From: JAGTVB01 sp964624765
GTDB lineage: Bacteria; Pseudomonadota; Gammaproteobacteria; HK1
Length of the DNA: 19,405 nt
Assembly: GCA_964624765.1 (NCBI GenBank)
Contig: CAZUZO010000055.1
Coordinates: 1-19,405 of the forward strand
Direction: 5' to 3'
A model generated the notes under the pieces. The model searched no databases and was not told the origin of the DNA. It saw only the letters and a program-made list of their open reading frames with translations. The position numbers were made by a program, and so were the translations under genes. Positions 1 to 8,118 of the stretch are shown here, in pieces. Within the stretch, counting starts at the first letter, position 1, and each line of letters begins with the position of its first letter.

Positions 1-633
1 GTGCGGCGGTTGCTGCAGGGGCTGGACGGGGTGCAGCATCTCATGGCCGCGCTATTGTACGGTACCGGGATGCGGTTGATGGAATGCGTGCGACTGCGGG
101 TGCAGGATGTGGATTTCGCCTACCGGCAGCTGCTGGTGCGGGACGGCAAAGGGCAGAAGGATCGAGTGGTCCCGTTGCCGCAACGCCTGGAGCAGCCGCT
201 GCGGGATCAATTGGCGCGTGCACGGCGGTTGCACGAAGAGGATCGGGCGAATGGGTTCGGGGAGGTGTATCGGCCGGATGCCCTGTCGCGCAAGTAGCCC
301 AACGCGCCGCGCGAGTGGGGTTGGCGGGATGTGTTTCCAAGCGGCCGGTTGTCCGTGGACCCGCGCAGCGGCAAGTCGCGGCGGCACCATTTGCACGAGA
401 ACGGGCTGCAGAAGGCGGTCAAGAAGGCCGCGGTCGCCGCCGGAATCGCGAAGAAGGTGAACTGCCATTGTCTGCGCCACTCGTTCGCCACGTATCTATT
501 AGAGGGCGGCTACGACATACGCACCGTGCAGGAGCTCCTCGGCCATGCGGATGTCTCGACCACCATGATTTATACGCATGTCCTCAACCGCGGCGGGCAG
601 GGGGTGTTGAGCCCGTTGGACGGCTTGGGGTGA
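1..633 (+). pseudogene. Integron-type tyrosine recombinase (IntI), 5' cut by the window, interrupted by an amber codon
   Basis: This is the 3' part of an integron integrase, the tyrosine recombinase that moves gene cassettes at attI and attC. The frame is open from base 1 and is broken by TAG at 295-297, then continues in the same frame to TGA at 631-633. Family residues are visible on both sides: Arg in GTGMRLME, Lys in GKGQKDR, then HCLRHSFATYLLE, ELLGHADVSTTMIYTH and the ending LNRGGQGVLSPLD, which is typical of IntI. The stop falls in the IntI-specific patch (ALSRK-stop-PNAPREWGW), where family members usually have Tyr, so a TAC/TAT to TAG change explains it. No frameshift is needed. The N-terminal SAM-like DNA-binding domain lies left of the window. 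It is probably inactive unless the amber codon is suppressed. The gene reads rightward, so attI is expected outside the window to the left. Confidence 0.88.
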
Positions 634-890
634 GGATGCCCGCGGAAGGTATCGATGTGATGGCCGTCCTGCCCGAGCACTTTGCACGGCATCTGGACTC
701 GGTTGCCCGGCGGCGTGGCCTACCCAACCCGCTGGGCTTTGACCAAAGCCGGCGTTTGCCATGCCATACCGGCCGGTGAAAGACGGTCCATGAGCCGCGT
801 GAAGAGAGGCGGGCGCGGCTGTTCGAACCCGCGACCCCGGCCCTGTGTGTGAAGACGGAACGTGGCTGGCGACGCCTTGAGGTGACGGAA
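634..890. other. Intergenic, no gene recognised
   Basis: I recognise no gene between the integrase end and the convergent membrane-protein gene. A short tRNA-like string on the minus strand (about 807-870) has no proper T-stem and no 5' half, so it is not annotated as a tRNA. I could not identify an attC site here. Confidence 0.5.
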
Positions 891-1574
891 CTAACCGACC
901 CAGTACCAGGCGCCAGCACTCACCATCAGCACCACACCGAGGATCATTACCGCCAAAAGCCTTTTGTCGATCGCGTCAAGGCCCCCGTGGGCGATTGGCC
1001 CTTCGATCGCCCCTTCGGCTAACGCGGGAACTCTGAACCTGCCAGCCGGTCCACCTGAGCTGTCCTCTATAGCCTCCAACTTCGTGGCCGCAGCGGTCTC
1101 GGGAAGCTCGGCTTGGTCATCGGCCACGAGCGGCTTGGCCGCTAGAAGCGCGAGAACACCTGCTAGCAGACCGACCAAATTGGTGATGCTAAAGGACGCG
1201 ATCAGGATCCCGCTGACCTCGGCCACGAGTGCAACCACTGCAGCTGCGACAACAAACTTTGGCCGCATCCCCCTGAGCAGGAAAACGGCACCAGCAAGCA
1301 TCATTCCGCAGGCGACGAGCAAAAACACTCCGAAAAACACCAACGCACCGCCGGCGATCATGGCGGATCCCGCCATCTGATCGATGCCAGCGGAGAACTC
1401 CGAGACCCCGGCCTGACCCTGCTGGCTCGCCAACTCGCCGATGATCTCACTGCCGAGACTGCCTGCCCCCACTGAAACCCCGGCCATCAGCAGGCCCCCT
1501 AACAGATAGCCTGCGCTAGCATACAAATTCACGCAGGCTGCGATCAGCAACGCCCCGGCAGCTACTGTGCGCAT
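891..1574 (-). CDS. Unrecognised multi-pass membrane protein
   Basis: A 227-residue protein I cannot assign to a family. I chose the ATG at 1572-1574 because GGAGGT sits 7 nt upstream, and because the protein then opens directly with a hydrophobic segment. An in-frame extension to 1694 adds a charged, Pro-rich stretch with no better ribosome site. Hydrophobic segments are visible at about residues 4-35, 70-98, 105-125, 130-147 and 206-226. A polar, acidic linker (about 150-205) separates the fourth from the last, giving a five-segment inner-membrane layout with a loop rich in Glu, Ala and Pro. Residues around 45-65 (polar, Gln/Ser-rich) probably form a loop between segments 1 and 2. It lies 161 bp downstream of the acyl-CoA ligase on the same strand, so co-transcription is possible but not shown. 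No catalytic motif was seen. Confidence 0.7.
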   Translation of the reverse strand: MRTVAAGALLIAACVNLYASAGYLLGGLLMAGVSVGAGSLGSEIIGELASQQGQAGVSEFSAGIDQMAGSAMIAGGALVFFGVFLLVACGMMLAGAVFLLRGMRPKFVVAAAVVALVAEVSGILIASFSITNLVGLLAGVLALLAAKPLVADDQAELPETAAATKLEAIEDSSGGPAGRFRVPALAEGAIEGPIAHGGLDAIDKRLLAVMILGVVLMVSAGAWYWVG

Positions 1575-1735
1575 GCCCCTCACCTCCATGGTTTCCAAAG
1601 CCGCTATAGGCCGACTTGCAGCAGGCATCGGCCATGGGAGATGAAAGTTAAACGGGCTGCGCGTTGCGGGACTGAGTCGCTCGCCGGCTGGCAACGCTGC
1701 GGCTTTTGGGGGATGCGAGGAGCAAAACGCCTGGC

Positions 1736-3277
1736 CTAACCTGCGCTCGAGCTACGGCCGAAACGTTCCCGCAAGATCGACTTCTGCACTTTGCCATAGG
1801 GGGAATACGGCAACTCATCGGTAAACACGATGCGCCGGGGAATCTTGTATCGAGCCAAGTGGCTCTGGCAGAATTCCAGCAACTCCGACGCCGTCGCTGA
1901 TTGGTCCTTGCGCAGCACCACCACCAGAACCCCGATCTCGCCGAACTTTTCATCGGGTTCACCGATCAGAGCGGCCTCAGCCACAGCGGGGTGGTCCAGA
2001 AACGCCGCTTCGACTTCCGCCGCGTAGATATTCTCACCGCCGCTTATGATCATGTCCTTGAAACGCCCGACGATGTAGAAAAAGCCGTCGCCATCGGCGC
2101 GTGCCATGTCGCCGGTGAAGAACCAACCTTGGTGCAAGGCCTTACCGGATTCCTCCGGTTTGCCCCAGTAGCCGGAACAGACGTGCGGCCCCGAAATCGT
2201 GAGCTCGCCGACCTCCCCGGTGGGCACCTCATGGCCATCGCCATCGACGATGCGCATGGCGCTGTGGAAAATCGGTTTTCCCACCGACCCGGCTTTGCGC
2301 ACGGCATCCTCGTCGGTCATTGAGAAGCAGTTCGGCCCGACCTCCGTCAGTCCGTATCCCTGACGAAAAACCACCTGCTTCGCCTCCCGCCATGCCTGCA
2401 TCAGCGGTGTTGGGCAAGAGGCGCCACCGCTAATAAACCAACGCACATGGCGAACATCGACCTTAGAGAAAGCGCTCGCGTTGAGCCACATCTGAAACAA
2501 CGTCGGGACGCCCAAGATCACTGTGCAGCGTTCCCGCTCGATGGCCTCCAAAGAAGCCTCCGCATCGAAACCCCGAGCCATTACGATGCGTCCGCCCAGG
2601 TATAACAGCGGCGTTAGAAACGCGAACAGGCCGCCGGCATGAAACAAGGGCGTGAAAACCGGTGACACGTCGGTCTCACTGAGCCCCCAGCTGGCCACCG
2701 TATTGATGCAGTTCCAAAGCACCTGACGGTGAGGAATCACGGCACCCTTCGGGGGTCCGGTGGTCCCAGAGGTATAGAGGATACAGTAGGGCGTCTCGGC
2801 ATCCAGCGCTGGGCGTAGCGGTTCGCTATCCGCCGCTTGCTCAAGCGCCACTTCATAGGCGATCGATCCCTCCAGCTGGGCGCCTTCTAGACCTATCAGA
2901 TGCTCAATGGACGCCTTGTCGGCAAGCTCCTCTGCCACCTGGACGAATTCCGGGCCAACCATAAGCACCTTGGGCCTGCAGTCCTCTACGATATAGGTCA
3001 ATTCCCGGCTCACAAGGCGCCAATTGAGCGGTGTCAGGATGGCTCCGATCTTGGCAAGCCCGTACAGGAGATCCAGATAGGCCACGCTGTTGTGGGCAAG
3101 CACCGACACGCGATCGCCCTTCTCCACACCGAACCGCCCATGCAGAAGATTCGCCAGCCGGTTAGCCCGACCATTGAGCTCTGCGTAGGAATAGCGGTGA
3201 CCCGTAGCAAGCTCCACCAGCGCCTCCCGTTCCGGCGTCAGTGTTGCTCTGCGGCTCAAAAGATCTGCTGCGTGCAT
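1736..3277 (-). CDS. AMP-forming acyl-CoA synthetase (FadD-like, class I adenylate-forming enzyme)
   Basis: Activates a carboxylic acid to an acyl-adenylate and then to the acyl-CoA, in the cytoplasm. The 513-residue length is normal for a medium/long-chain fatty acyl-CoA ligase. With the ATG at 3275-3277 (GGGGAG 5 nt upstream), the phosphate-binding motif YTSGTTGPPKG is at about 168-178, QGYGLTEVGP at about 306-315, the GWFFTGD aspartate at about 390, GRFKDMIISGGENIY shortly after, and the C-terminal catalytic Lys in PYGKVQK at about 496. All core motifs are intact. A start 12 codons earlier (3313) is possible but has no comparable ribosome site. The substrate cannot be read from sequence. 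Fatty or aromatic acids are both plausible, and the nearby phasin is compatible with, but does not prove, a role feeding acyl-CoA metabolism. Confidence 0.93.
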   Translation of the reverse strand: MHAADLLSRRATLTPEREALVELATGHRYSYAELNGRANRLANLLHGRFGVEKGDRVSVLAHNSVAYLDLLYGLAKIGAILTPLNWRLVSRELTYIVEDCRPKVLMVGPEFVQVAEELADKASIEHLIGLEGAQLEGSIAYEVALEQAADSEPLRPALDAETPYCILYTSGTTGPPKGAVIPHRQVLWNCINTVASWGLSETDVSPVFTPLFHAGGLFAFLTPLLYLGGRIVMARGFDAEASLEAIERERCTVILGVPTLFQMWLNASAFSKVDVRHVRWFISGGASCPTPLMQAWREAKQVVFRQGYGLTEVGPNCFSMTDEDAVRKAGSVGKPIFHSAMRIVDGDGHEVPTGEVGELTISGPHVCSGYWGKPEESGKALHQGWFFTGDMARADGDGFFYIVGRFKDMIISGGENIYAAEVEAAFLDHPAVAEAALIGEPDEKFGEIGVLVVVLRKDQSATASELLEFCQSHLARYKIPRRIVFTDELPYSPYGKVQKSILRERFGRSSSAG

Positions 3278-3716
3278 ACTTCTCCCCGATATCTTGGCTG
3301 GCCGACGCCGCACCTCGGTGGTGGCGTCGTTTCAGTACCGACTCTACGAGATGACCGTTGCCGGTGTAAAGCATGCGAGGCATCGTCTTTGCCAACGCTG
3401 CTAGGAAAAGCCCCCACCAACACGCCTTGGACCGGGGACTCACCGCATCTCGAACGTTGACTGCAGGCCGCCAGAGGATATTATCCCAGGCTAGAGTTAT
3501 CGTCTCGTCTGCACCGCGCTTCAAGGTGCAGGCTCGATGCCGAACCGATTTGGCGCAAGAGGGTCTGAGGCAGGAATGCCGGACTCAAACCGGAATGGGG
3601 GCTTCTCTTTTGCCTCGCGCCCAGCGCGCCGGCTGCTTGCCCCCGGAAAAGGAGCATCCCCGCAAAACCCAAACCATGGCAACGATGACCAAGGCCTATC
3701 TGCATAGTGAGTCCGG
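3278..3716. other. Divergent intergenic region
   Basis: About 440 bp separate the minus-strand ligase from the plus-strand CoA-binding gene and should hold both promoters. I found no convincing -35/-10 pair and no RNA gene. A plus-strand open frame (3373-3720) has no recognisable protein character, so I did not call it. Confidence 0.5.
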
Positions 3717-4124
3717 ATGATGGACGATCGAAATCTGCGGCGTCACTTAGAAACCTGTACCACGATTGCGGTGGTCGGCCTTTCCAACAAGAAGCATCGC
3801 GAAAGCTACACCACTGCGCAGTATCTGCAGTCACGAAGCTATCGCATCATTCCCGTTAACGCGCGTTTCGAGGAAATTCTCGGTGAGCGCTGCTATCCCC
3901 ATGTGCGGACCATCCGAGATCGGGTAGACATCGTGAATTGCTTCGTGCGTGCCGAACGCATACCACCGATCGCCGAGGAAGCCATCGCCATCGGTGCCCG
4001 CCTGCTCTGGCTGCAGCTCGGCATCGTCAATGAGCAGGCCGCCACCCGCACGGCCGCAGCAGGCTTAGGAGTGATCATGAACCGCTGCATCATGCTTGAA
4101 CACCGGCGACTGTTTGCCGAATAA
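3717..4124 (+). CDS. CoA-binding domain protein, YccU type
   Basis: A small Rossmann-fold protein of the CoA_binding_2 family (YccU-like), usual length about 135-140 residues. This one has 135 from the first of two adjacent ATG codons (3717 or 3720). Visible family marks are TIAVVGLSNKKHRESY near the N-terminus (nucleotide/CoA-binding loop), IIPVNARFEEILGERCYP, VDIVNCFVRAERIP, LLWLQLGIVNEQA and VIMNRCIMLEHRRL at the end. Most relatives have MDRC where this has MNRC. The biochemical role of the family is poorly known; CoA binding is inferred from the fold. No strong Shine-Dalgarno precedes it. It stands alone on the plus strand between divergent and convergent neighbours. Confidence 0.85.
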   Translation: MMDDRNLRRHLETCTTIAVVGLSNKKHRESYTTAQYLQSRSYRIIPVNARFEEILGERCYPHVRTIRDRVDIVNCFVRAERIPPIAEEAIAIGARLLWLQLGIVNEQAATRTAAAGLGVIMNRCIMLEHRRLFAE

Positions 4125-4133
4125 CCGTCTCAG

Positions 4134-4270
4134 AGCTTGTAAAAAAACCTGCTGCGCTACCCGAGAGCGGCGTTGGGGGGCTCGCTCCTGGCCTATCCAT
4201 CTGATATGTCTCTCGGCTTAGCGCCGTCTGCCTGGCTCGCGGACCGCTCGCCACGGTTTTTTCGCAACCT
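4134..4270. mobile_element. MITE-like palindromic element, copy A (degraded)
   Basis: A 137-bp non-coding element with imperfect terminal inverted repeats: AGCTTGTAAAAAAACC on the left and, read inward from the right, AGGTTGCGAAAAAACC. Near-direct repeats flank it: CTCAG at 4129-4133 and CTCAC at 4271-4275. The interior matches copy B at 17620-17758 along its whole length, including GCGGCGTTGGG, CTCGCTCCT and ATCTGATATGTCTC. No transposase is encoded, so it would be non-autonomous. It lies in the convergent gap between the CoA-binding gene and hisHF. Its A-run/T-run ends give a long stem with a T-tract on either strand, so it could also serve as a two-way terminator. Confidence 0.8.
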
Positions 4271-4308
4271 CTCACTGCAAACATCCGACCGGGGCCAGGC
4301 AGCGGTGG

Positions 4309-5901
4309 CTAGCGCGTCTCGATGGCTCTGCTGCGCAGGTGCCGCTTCACATCCGCGATGGCCACCTCGCGCCGATGGAAGATCCCCGCAGCCAGTGCGG
4401 CCTGCGCCGAGGTCTTCTCAAACACCTCAGAAAAATGCTCGACTGCCCCTGCCCCGCTCGAGGCAATGATGGGTATCGAAACCGCAGCACTGATCAGCCG
4501 AATGAGCTCGATATCGAAGCCGAGCTTGGTCCCGTCGCGGTCGATGCAGTTAAGGAGGATCTCTCCCGCACCCAGCTCCTGGCAAACCCGTGCTAGCTGC
4601 CAGGCATCGAGATCCCGCCCTGCCCGCCCTCCCATCACTGTGCATTGATACCAGCAGTAATGCTCGCCGTTGGGACCGAGGATCTCGGTGCGGATGGTGC
4701 GATGGGGCACATGCTCGGGGGTTGATACGTAAACCCGCCGAGGATCGATGGAAATCACGACCGCCTGGCTCCCGTATACCTCAGCGATCTCGGTGATCAC
4801 GCTCTTATCGCCACCGCCGTCGCCTCGGAGATATGCTTCAGCGGCGTACACGGCCTCACTGCCTATGGAGATCTTATCCGCCCCCGAGCGAAAGTACTCG
4901 GCCGCCACAGCCAAGGCCGAATGAAAACGACCTTGGGAATCCTTATAAGCCCTGATCCCTCCACCGATGGTAAGCGGCACAAAAACGTTCTCCGAGGTGC
5001 GCTGCAACACCTCCAACATAGGCTGATCTTTTAGCGGGAAATCGCGAAAACCCGTGATGTTCAGGAAAGTGATCTCATCTGCCCCCTCTTCGTAGTACCG
5101 TCTTGCTAACGCCACCGGTTTACCCAGATTGCGGACTTGGCCCCGTTCCCGCACGTCATAGCGATCCCCCTTGGTGACCACCAGATCGCCCTCATCATTG
5201 GCTCTCACATCCAAGCATGCGATGACCCGCTTGGCGAGCGTGGTCTCACCCCGTGCCTCAGGCTGACGGCCAGCCTTCACTGCAACAGTGGGGGCTAGCC
5301 TTGCGAGAAAACTGTTCAGGATGGCCAGGCCCGCCGACCCACTTTTTTCTGGGTGAAACTGCAAAGCAGCGACATCACCCTGTTGAACTCCGCTTATGAA
5401 CTCTCCGCCATAATGCGTGGTGCACAGGATCCAGTCGCTGTTGTCCTCACTCGCGAGGGCCCGATACGAGTGCACGAAATAAAGCTTTTCCTGATGGTAG
5501 TCGCCGAAAAGCCCCGAAGACCGCTGGATTCGGATACCATTCCAGCCGATGTGGGGAACGGCCAGCGAATGCCCATCGATGCGGCTGACATGACCACGGA
5601 TGATGCCGAGGCCAGGCACACCGGGAGCCTCCTCGCTGCCTTCAAACAACGTTTGTAGGCCGAGGCAAATGCCTAGGAAAGGCCTTCCCGAGCGGAGATA
5701 CTGCACCAGTGGCTCAACGTAGCCAGCGTCTTGCAGTCGCCTCATGGCACTAGCAAAGCTGCCGACGCCCGGAAAAATGAGTTTATCCGCAGCCATGATA
5801 TCTTCGGGTGCGGCAACATCCTTGACCGTAAACCCAAGGGTGCGGATGGCGTTGCGCACGCTTCGGACGTTACCCGCCCCGTAATCGAGAAGTGTAATCA
5901 A
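4309..5901 (-). CDS. hisHF: Bifunctional imidazole glycerol phosphate synthase, HisH-HisF fusion (HIS7-like)
   Basis: Converts PRFAR plus glutamine to imidazole glycerol phosphate and AICAR, step 5-6 of histidine synthesis. Residues 1 to about 205 are a class I glutamine amidotransferase with Cys79 (GICLGLQTLF), His183 and Glu185 (QFHPEKSGSAG), and PGVGSF upstream. A linker of roughly 15-20 residues leads to the HisF barrel (about 222-530), with Asp231 in ACLDVRANDEGDLVVTKG and Asp386 in SIDPRRV as the expected catalytic acids. The barrel carries insertions characteristic of eukaryotic HIS7: GDRYDVRERGQVRNLGKPV, ITGFRDFPL, TSENVFVPLTIGGGIR, RSGADKISIGSEAVYAA and GPNGEHYCWYQCTV. The start is TTG (5899-5901), the only start that keeps the N-terminal strand ITLLDYGAGN. 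It begins 19 nt after the htpX stop. No other his genes are in the window. Confidence 0.93.
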   Translation of the reverse strand: MITLLDYGAGNVRSVRNAIRTLGFTVKDVAAPEDIMAADKLIFPGVGSFASAMRRLQDAGYVEPLVQYLRSGRPFLGICLGLQTLFEGSEEAPGVPGLGIIRGHVSRIDGHSLAVPHIGWNGIRIQRSSGLFGDYHQEKLYFVHSYRALASEDNSDWILCTTHYGGEFISGVQQGDVAALQFHPEKSGSAGLAILNSFLARLAPTVAVKAGRQPEARGETTLAKRVIACLDVRANDEGDLVVTKGDRYDVRERGQVRNLGKPVALARRYYEEGADEITFLNITGFRDFPLKDQPMLEVLQRTSENVFVPLTIGGGIRAYKDSQGRFHSALAVAAEYFRSGADKISIGSEAVYAAEAYLRGDGGGDKSVITEIAEVYGSQAVVISIDPRRVYVSTPEHVPHRTIRTEILGPNGEHYCWYQCTVMGGRAGRDLDAWQLARVCQELGAGEILLNCIDRDGTKLGFDIELIRLISAAVSIPIIASSGAGAVEHFSEVFEKTSAQAALAAGIFHRREVAIADVKRHLRSRAIETR

Positions 5902-5920
5902 CGGCTCGTCTCTCTAACGC

Positions 5921-6802
5921 CTAACCCCGAGCACGCAGAGCCGCGATACGCTCTTCGATAGGAGGATGACTCATGAACAAACGCGTGATTCCCGAACCTC
6001 CGCCCGATATACCAAACGCCTTCAACTGATCCGGCAGATGGGCTTCCCCAGCGGCCGCCTCCAGGCGTTCTAAGGCGCGAATCATCTTGCCGGTGCCAGC
6101 AAGGTGTGCGCCACCGGCATCGGCGCGGAATTCCCGCTGCCGGCTGAACCACATCACTATGATGCTGGCCAGAACAGCAAATAGAATTTCCATGATGATG
6201 GTGGTGATCCAGAAGGCGGGGCCGTGACCTTCCTCGTTACGAAACACCACCCGGTCCACTACGTGGCCGACCACGCGCGCCAGGAAGATCACGAAGGTAT
6301 TGAGAACCCCTTGGATGAGCGCCAGCGTCACCATATCACCGTTGGCCACGTGGCTCACTTCATGGCCGAGCACCGCCTCCACCTCACCCCTGTCCATGTG
6401 ACGCAGCAACCCAGTGCTCACCGCCACCAGGGCGTTGTTGCGCGACATACCGGTGGCGAAGGCATTGGGCTCGGGCGCATCATAGATGGCCACCTCGGGC
6501 ATACCGATACCGGCTTGCTGGGCCTGCTGGCGCACGACACCGAGCAGCCACTGCTCTGTCGCGTTGCTGGGGTGCTCGATGACGTGCGCCCCGGTGGACA
6601 TCTTGGCGATCCATTTCGAAGCGGCCAGGGAGATAAAGGAGCCTCCCATGCCAAATACGGCAGCAAACACCAGCAGGGAGCCATAGTCGAGCCCCACACC
6701 CTGGGCATCCAGAATCCGCTCCACCCCGAGCAGCCGCAAGACGATGCTCAACACCACGATGATGGCCAGGTTGGTCATCAAAAACAAAGCAACCCGTTTC
6801 AT
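5921..6802 (-). CDS. htpX: Protease HtpX, membrane zinc metallopeptidase
   Basis: Inner-membrane M48 metalloprotease that acts in membrane-protein quality control with FtsH-type proteases. The 293 residues match the family length. I chose the ATG at 6800-6802 because GGAGAG lies 6 nt upstream and the protein then starts MKRVALFLMTNLAII, the standard HtpX opening. The frame stays open to 6901 but without family similarity. Zinc ligands are His147 and His151 in LGHEVSHVANGD, and Glu224 in REFRADAGG. Hydrophobic segments are at about 4-25, 40-62, 155-180 and 195-218. The C-terminus ends with LFMSHPPIEERIAAL, also typical. It precedes hisHF by 19 nt, so the two are probably co-transcribed, an unusual partnership. 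Two CCCCAT-type boxes lie upstream. Confidence 0.96.
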   Translation of the reverse strand: MKRVALFLMTNLAIIVVLSIVLRLLGVERILDAQGVGLDYGSLLVFAAVFGMGGSFISLAASKWIAKMSTGAHVIEHPSNATEQWLLGVVRQQAQQAGIGMPEVAIYDAPEPNAFATGMSRNNALVAVSTGLLRHMDRGEVEAVLGHEVSHVANGDMVTLALIQGVLNTFVIFLARVVGHVVDRVVFRNEEGHGPAFWITTIIMEILFAVLASIIVMWFSRQREFRADAGGAHLAGTGKMIRALERLEAAAGEAHLPDQLKAFGISGGGSGITRLFMSHPPIEERIAALRARG

Positions 6803-7270
6803 GAACGTCTCTCCGACCCAAACAACAACCGCTACGTTAATCCAGGCAAATGGGGGCAGTTGCGCATTGCACATGGGGAAGTGCTGCGCGGCGACGAGCA
6901 CCCAGTTTCCACATCATGTCAATGCCAAGTTAGCGTACGAACGGGCTTGCCGCTCAAGAGCATCCCCTTGCCAAACGTCGACATACGCTGGCGCTGGGCA
7001 TGCAAAGGGCGGCTAGCCTGAGCCACGGCGGTTCACCCACCTCGCGTCCCCCCACGGCAGTAGGCCATCACCGTTCAGCCGCGAAGCGGCCTCTCGCTAA
7101 ACTCGCCTTTCTTCGATGCCTCAGTATGAAAAACGTTCCATCGTTACTTCGACATGACAACGCGTAGAGGCTTGCAGCCGGCCCCCGAGCGACCAGCGGT
7201 TACGCGCAGGGGTTCGACTGGTCAAGCATTCAGGCCGAATCGCCACCCAGTGCGCCCCAAATCACGCCGG
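6803..7270. other. Intergenic region upstream of htpX
   Basis: No gene is recognised in these 468 bp. On the minus strand it contains two exact matches to the sigma-32 -10 consensus CCCCATNT (6848-6855 and 6871-6878), neither with a good CTTGAAA-type -35. A short perfect hairpin (GCCGC-GAA-GCGGC, 7078-7090) lies between the phasin stop and these boxes but has no T-tract. An open frame reads antisense across htpX and this region and is taken as a shadow. Confidence 0.5.
6848..6878 (-). promoter_or_regulatory. Candidate heat-shock (sigma-32) -10 boxes upstream of htpX
   Basis: Minus-strand CCCCATGT (6871-6878) and CCCCATTT (6848-6855) both fit the CCCCATNT consensus and lie 46-76 nt before the htpX ATG. 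htpX belongs to the heat-shock regulon in enteric bacteria. No convincing -35 box lies 13-15 nt upstream of either, so this is only suggestive. Confidence 0.25.
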
Positions 7271-7789
7271 TCATCGCTCGAGCCGTGTTATCAGTTCATT
7301 GATTTCTTGCACGTTCTTGATCACCCGGCTATTGAGGGTCGCAAAGGCCTCAGCGAAAGCTTCGCTGCTAGACTTGACTGTCGACTCCGCCTCCCGCCGC
7401 ATCTCCTTGAGCGTCCGCAGCAAAACATACCGCAGCAATTCTGCCTGTCGAGCCGCGAGCTGATGGGGGTTGCTGGCATTCGCCAGCGCGTCGACACCAG
7501 CAGAGGCCTCTTCCAGAGTTTGTCGCAAGATCTCACCATGGCGAACCATGACCGCTTGCGCGTTCTCCAAGATATGTTTATTGGCTGCCCCCAGGGCAGC
7601 CATATTCTTAACGATAGTCTCCACAAGGGCTGCCACATCCACCCCTGAAAAGGGCGGCTTACCGAAGGCCTTGGCCACCTGCCCCATCAACTCCCTGGCA
7701 TAAAGATCAGCCTCTGCCTCCACCAGCTCGTCCTGGGGCATGGTGGGTCTCGATACTTCGGGCGGCGGCGCTTTGGATTTCTCCACCAT
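7271..7789 (-). CDS. Phasin family protein (PHA granule-associated)
   Basis: A 172-residue, Ala/Glu/Gln-rich, almost wholly helical protein of the phasin family, which coats polyhydroxyalkanoate granules and affects their size and number. The start ATG (7787-7789) follows GGAGGAGAG. An in-frame extension up to 8074 lacks family character. Residues 1-20 are Pro-rich and polar. From about residue 50 the protein follows the phasin pattern: ALGAANKHILENAQAV, GEILRQTLEEASAGVDALA, then QAARQAELLRY-like amphipathic repeats (here LAARQAELLRY) and STVKSSSEAFAEAFATLNSR near the end, all prone to coiled-coil packing. No PHA synthase (phaC) or depolymerase is in the window, so the granule role rests on family resemblance. 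It is divergent from the M1 peptidase gene. Confidence 0.72.
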   Translation of the reverse strand: MVEKSKAPPPEVSRPTMPQDELVEAEADLYARELMGQVAKAFGKPPFSGVDVAALVETIVKNMAALGAANKHILENAQAVMVRHGEILRQTLEEASAGVDALANASNPHQLAARQAELLRYVLLRTLKEMRREAESTVKSSSEAFAEAFATLNSRVIKNVQEINELITRLER

Positions 7790-8118
7790 GGCACTCTCTC
7801 CTCCAAACCTCTTGTATACAATCATAGTCGCTGGACGGCATTTGCGCGCCGCCATGGCCACCGAGCCGCAGACGCTCCTTGCTAGCGCGTTCTTTCTCTC
7901 AGCACCTTGCCCTCCAGACGAGCGACTAGCGCTGCCTTTGGCTACCGAGCAGCAGACGGCAGGGCCTGCCGAAACCCGGCAAAACACCTTCCCACTTTCC
8001 CCTTCGGGAAGGTATAGTCCTGGTTGAGGGTATAGGAAAGCTTGAGCGAGTGCATAGAAGCCGCAGCGAGCCACCCGCGAGCTCGGCGGACGGCCCGCAG
8101 AGACGTGCCATATCAGAG
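7790..8118. other. Divergent intergenic region between phasin and M1 peptidase
   Basis: About 330 bp should hold the promoters of both genes. A plus-strand candidate is TTCCCA (7989-7994), 18 nt, then TATAGT (8013-8018), about 100 nt before the peptidase start. On the minus strand only a TATGAT-like hexamer without a matching -35 was seen. Confidence 0.4.
7989..8018 (+). promoter_or_regulatory. Candidate sigma-70 promoter for the M1 peptidase gene
   Basis: TTCCCA (4 of 6 to TTGACA) and TATAGT (5 of 6 to TATAAT) are spaced 18 nt apart, about 100 nt upstream of the chosen start codon. The spacer holds a small TTCCC/GGGAA inverted repeat. This is weak evidence. Confidence 0.25.

Noticed and set aside
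84..779. Long frame overlapping the integrase in another phase
   Set aside because: Arg/Ala/Gly-rich shadow of the GC-rich integrase sequence, without family character.
807..870. tRNA-like string (minus strand, GGTTCGAAC preceded by an anticodon-loop-like segment)
   Set aside because: The T-stem does not pair around a 7-nt loop, and no D-arm or acceptor partner is present. At most a decayed tRNA 3' half.
3373..3720. Plus-strand 115-codon frame in the ligase/CoA-binding intergenic region
   Set aside because: No ribosome site, no recognisable motif, odd composition. It only touches the next gene by chance stop/start overlap.
6224..7021. 265-codon frame antisense to htpX
   Set aside because: His/Gln-rich composition typical of a mirror of a conserved gene. 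htpX has full motifs and a ribosome site.
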